Source of the DNA: Deltaproteobacteria bacterium
Lineage (GTDB): Bacteria; Desulfobacterota; DSM-4660; Desulfatiglandales; Desulfatiglandaceae
Assembly: GCA_021737785.1 (NCBI GenBank)
Contig: JAIPDI010000042.1
Coordinates: forward strand, 1-48,777
Reading direction: 5' to 3'
Length of the DNA stretch: 48,777 bases
Positions 48,525 through 48,777 of this stretch are shown here, in pieces; the first letter of the stretch is position 1, and every line of letters starts with the position of its first letter. A program made the translations under genes and the position numbers. A model generated the notes under the pieces. It ran no database searches. It had not been told where the DNA came from and saw only the letters and a program-made list of their open reading frames with translations.

Positions 48525-48662
48525 AACTGAAGAATTTAGGGATTTGGGAATTCAGGAATTTAGGAATTAGAGGAAATCATCCCAATCCCTTAATGCTTCA
48601 ATCCCTTAATTCCTCAATCCCTCAATTCCTAAATTTCTAATCCCCCAATTCCTCAATCCGTC
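48525..48662. repeat. Degenerate tandem tract between recA and alaS
   Basis: About 15 units of GGGATTTGGGAATTCAGG, CCTTAATTCCTCAATCCC and similar 7-9-base sequences. The left half is GGAATT-type and the right half CCTCAATTCC-type, so the tract forms a broad imperfect palindrome around 48575. Confidence 0.75.
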
Positions 48663-48676
48663 ATCCGAATATTGCG

Positions 48677-48777
48677 TCAGGACGCCTCTGCCTCCGCTTT
48701 CTCCTTCACCACCTTTGTCAGCCCCGTATGTTCCCGGATCAGGCCCGCAATTTTGTCTCGGATATCTCTGTTTTCGG
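48677..48777 (-). CDS. recA: RecA recombinase, C-terminal end (cut by window edge)
   Basis: The last 32 codons before the TGA read ENRDIRDKIAGLIREHTG followed by LTKVVKEKAEAEAS, matching the helical C-terminal tail pattern of RecA. Position directly upstream of alaS fits recA. The rest lies outside the window, so the assignment rests on tail and context. Confidence 0.6.
   Translation of the reverse strand, partial: ENRDIRDKIAGLIREHTGLTKVVKEKAEAEAS

Overview
The window reads as chromosome of a strictly anaerobic Desulfobacterota (deltaproteobacterial) bacterium, most like the sulfate-reducing or syntrophic aromatic degraders around Desulfatiglans. The reasons are a tungsten/FeS/flavin cluster of the class II benzoyl-CoA reductase (Bam) type with two selenocysteine UGA codons, an N-type ATPase operon, PEP synthase, ADP-forming acyl-CoA synthetase, and intergenic spaces full of short dispersed and degenerate tandem repeats. 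I see no rRNA, tRNA, CRISPR array or complete insertion sequence. The taxonomic placement is inference from gene content.

Layout. 1-2.9 kb (minus): a KaiC-like ATPase cut by the window edge and a PAS histidine kinase, separated by a repeat region holding a non-autonomous transposable element. 3.5-8.4 kb (plus): small membrane protein, ftsH, ppsA. 8.4-16.6 kb (plus): complete N-ATPase operon atpD-C-Q-[cation/proton antiporter]-R-B-E-F-A-G, then pfkB. 17.7-18.5 kb (minus): a DksA-like zinc finger joined to a BON domain. 18.8-25.3 kb (plus): ADP-forming acyl-CoA synthetase/GNAT fusion, P2-type cation ATPase, small hypothetical. 25.6-29.5 kb (plus): DUF5752 protein, TreT-like trehalose synthase and a GT20 synthase. 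29.7-39.0 kb (minus): DUF2080 protein, GNAT, then AOR-type bamB, bamC, HdrD-like bamD, selenocysteine HdrA-like bamE, selenocysteine MvhD-like bamF, and a second GNAT. 39.2-42.5 kb: transglutaminase-like protein (plus), then methyltransferase, 45-aa protein and DUF362 ferredoxin (minus). 42.7-45.9 kb (plus): rhodanese-like protein, small protein, trxA, trxB, and the outer-membrane assembly lipoprotein BamD. 45.8-48.8 kb (minus): alaS and the 3' end of recA.

How it works together. The central block is about energy: a rotary ATPase whose operon includes a sodium/proton-type antiporter, bracketed by the two opposing glycolytic/gluconeogenic enzymes PpsA and PfkB. The 30-39 kb block would carry low-potential electrons through MvhD/HdrA/HdrD-type subunits to a tungsten enzyme, most likely for benzoyl-CoA dearomatisation. 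Both HdrA and MvhD would be truncated or mis-started by a standard gene caller because of in-frame UGA. The 25-29 kb block probably makes trehalose or a related compatible solute. The intergenic regions are unusual: a 184-bp element interrupts a repeat whose uninterrupted copy lies 27 kb away, a mosaic repeat has several copies, and GGGATGTG / TCTGATCTCTG / AATTCCTCAATCC-type degenerate tandem tracts recur at gene boundaries.
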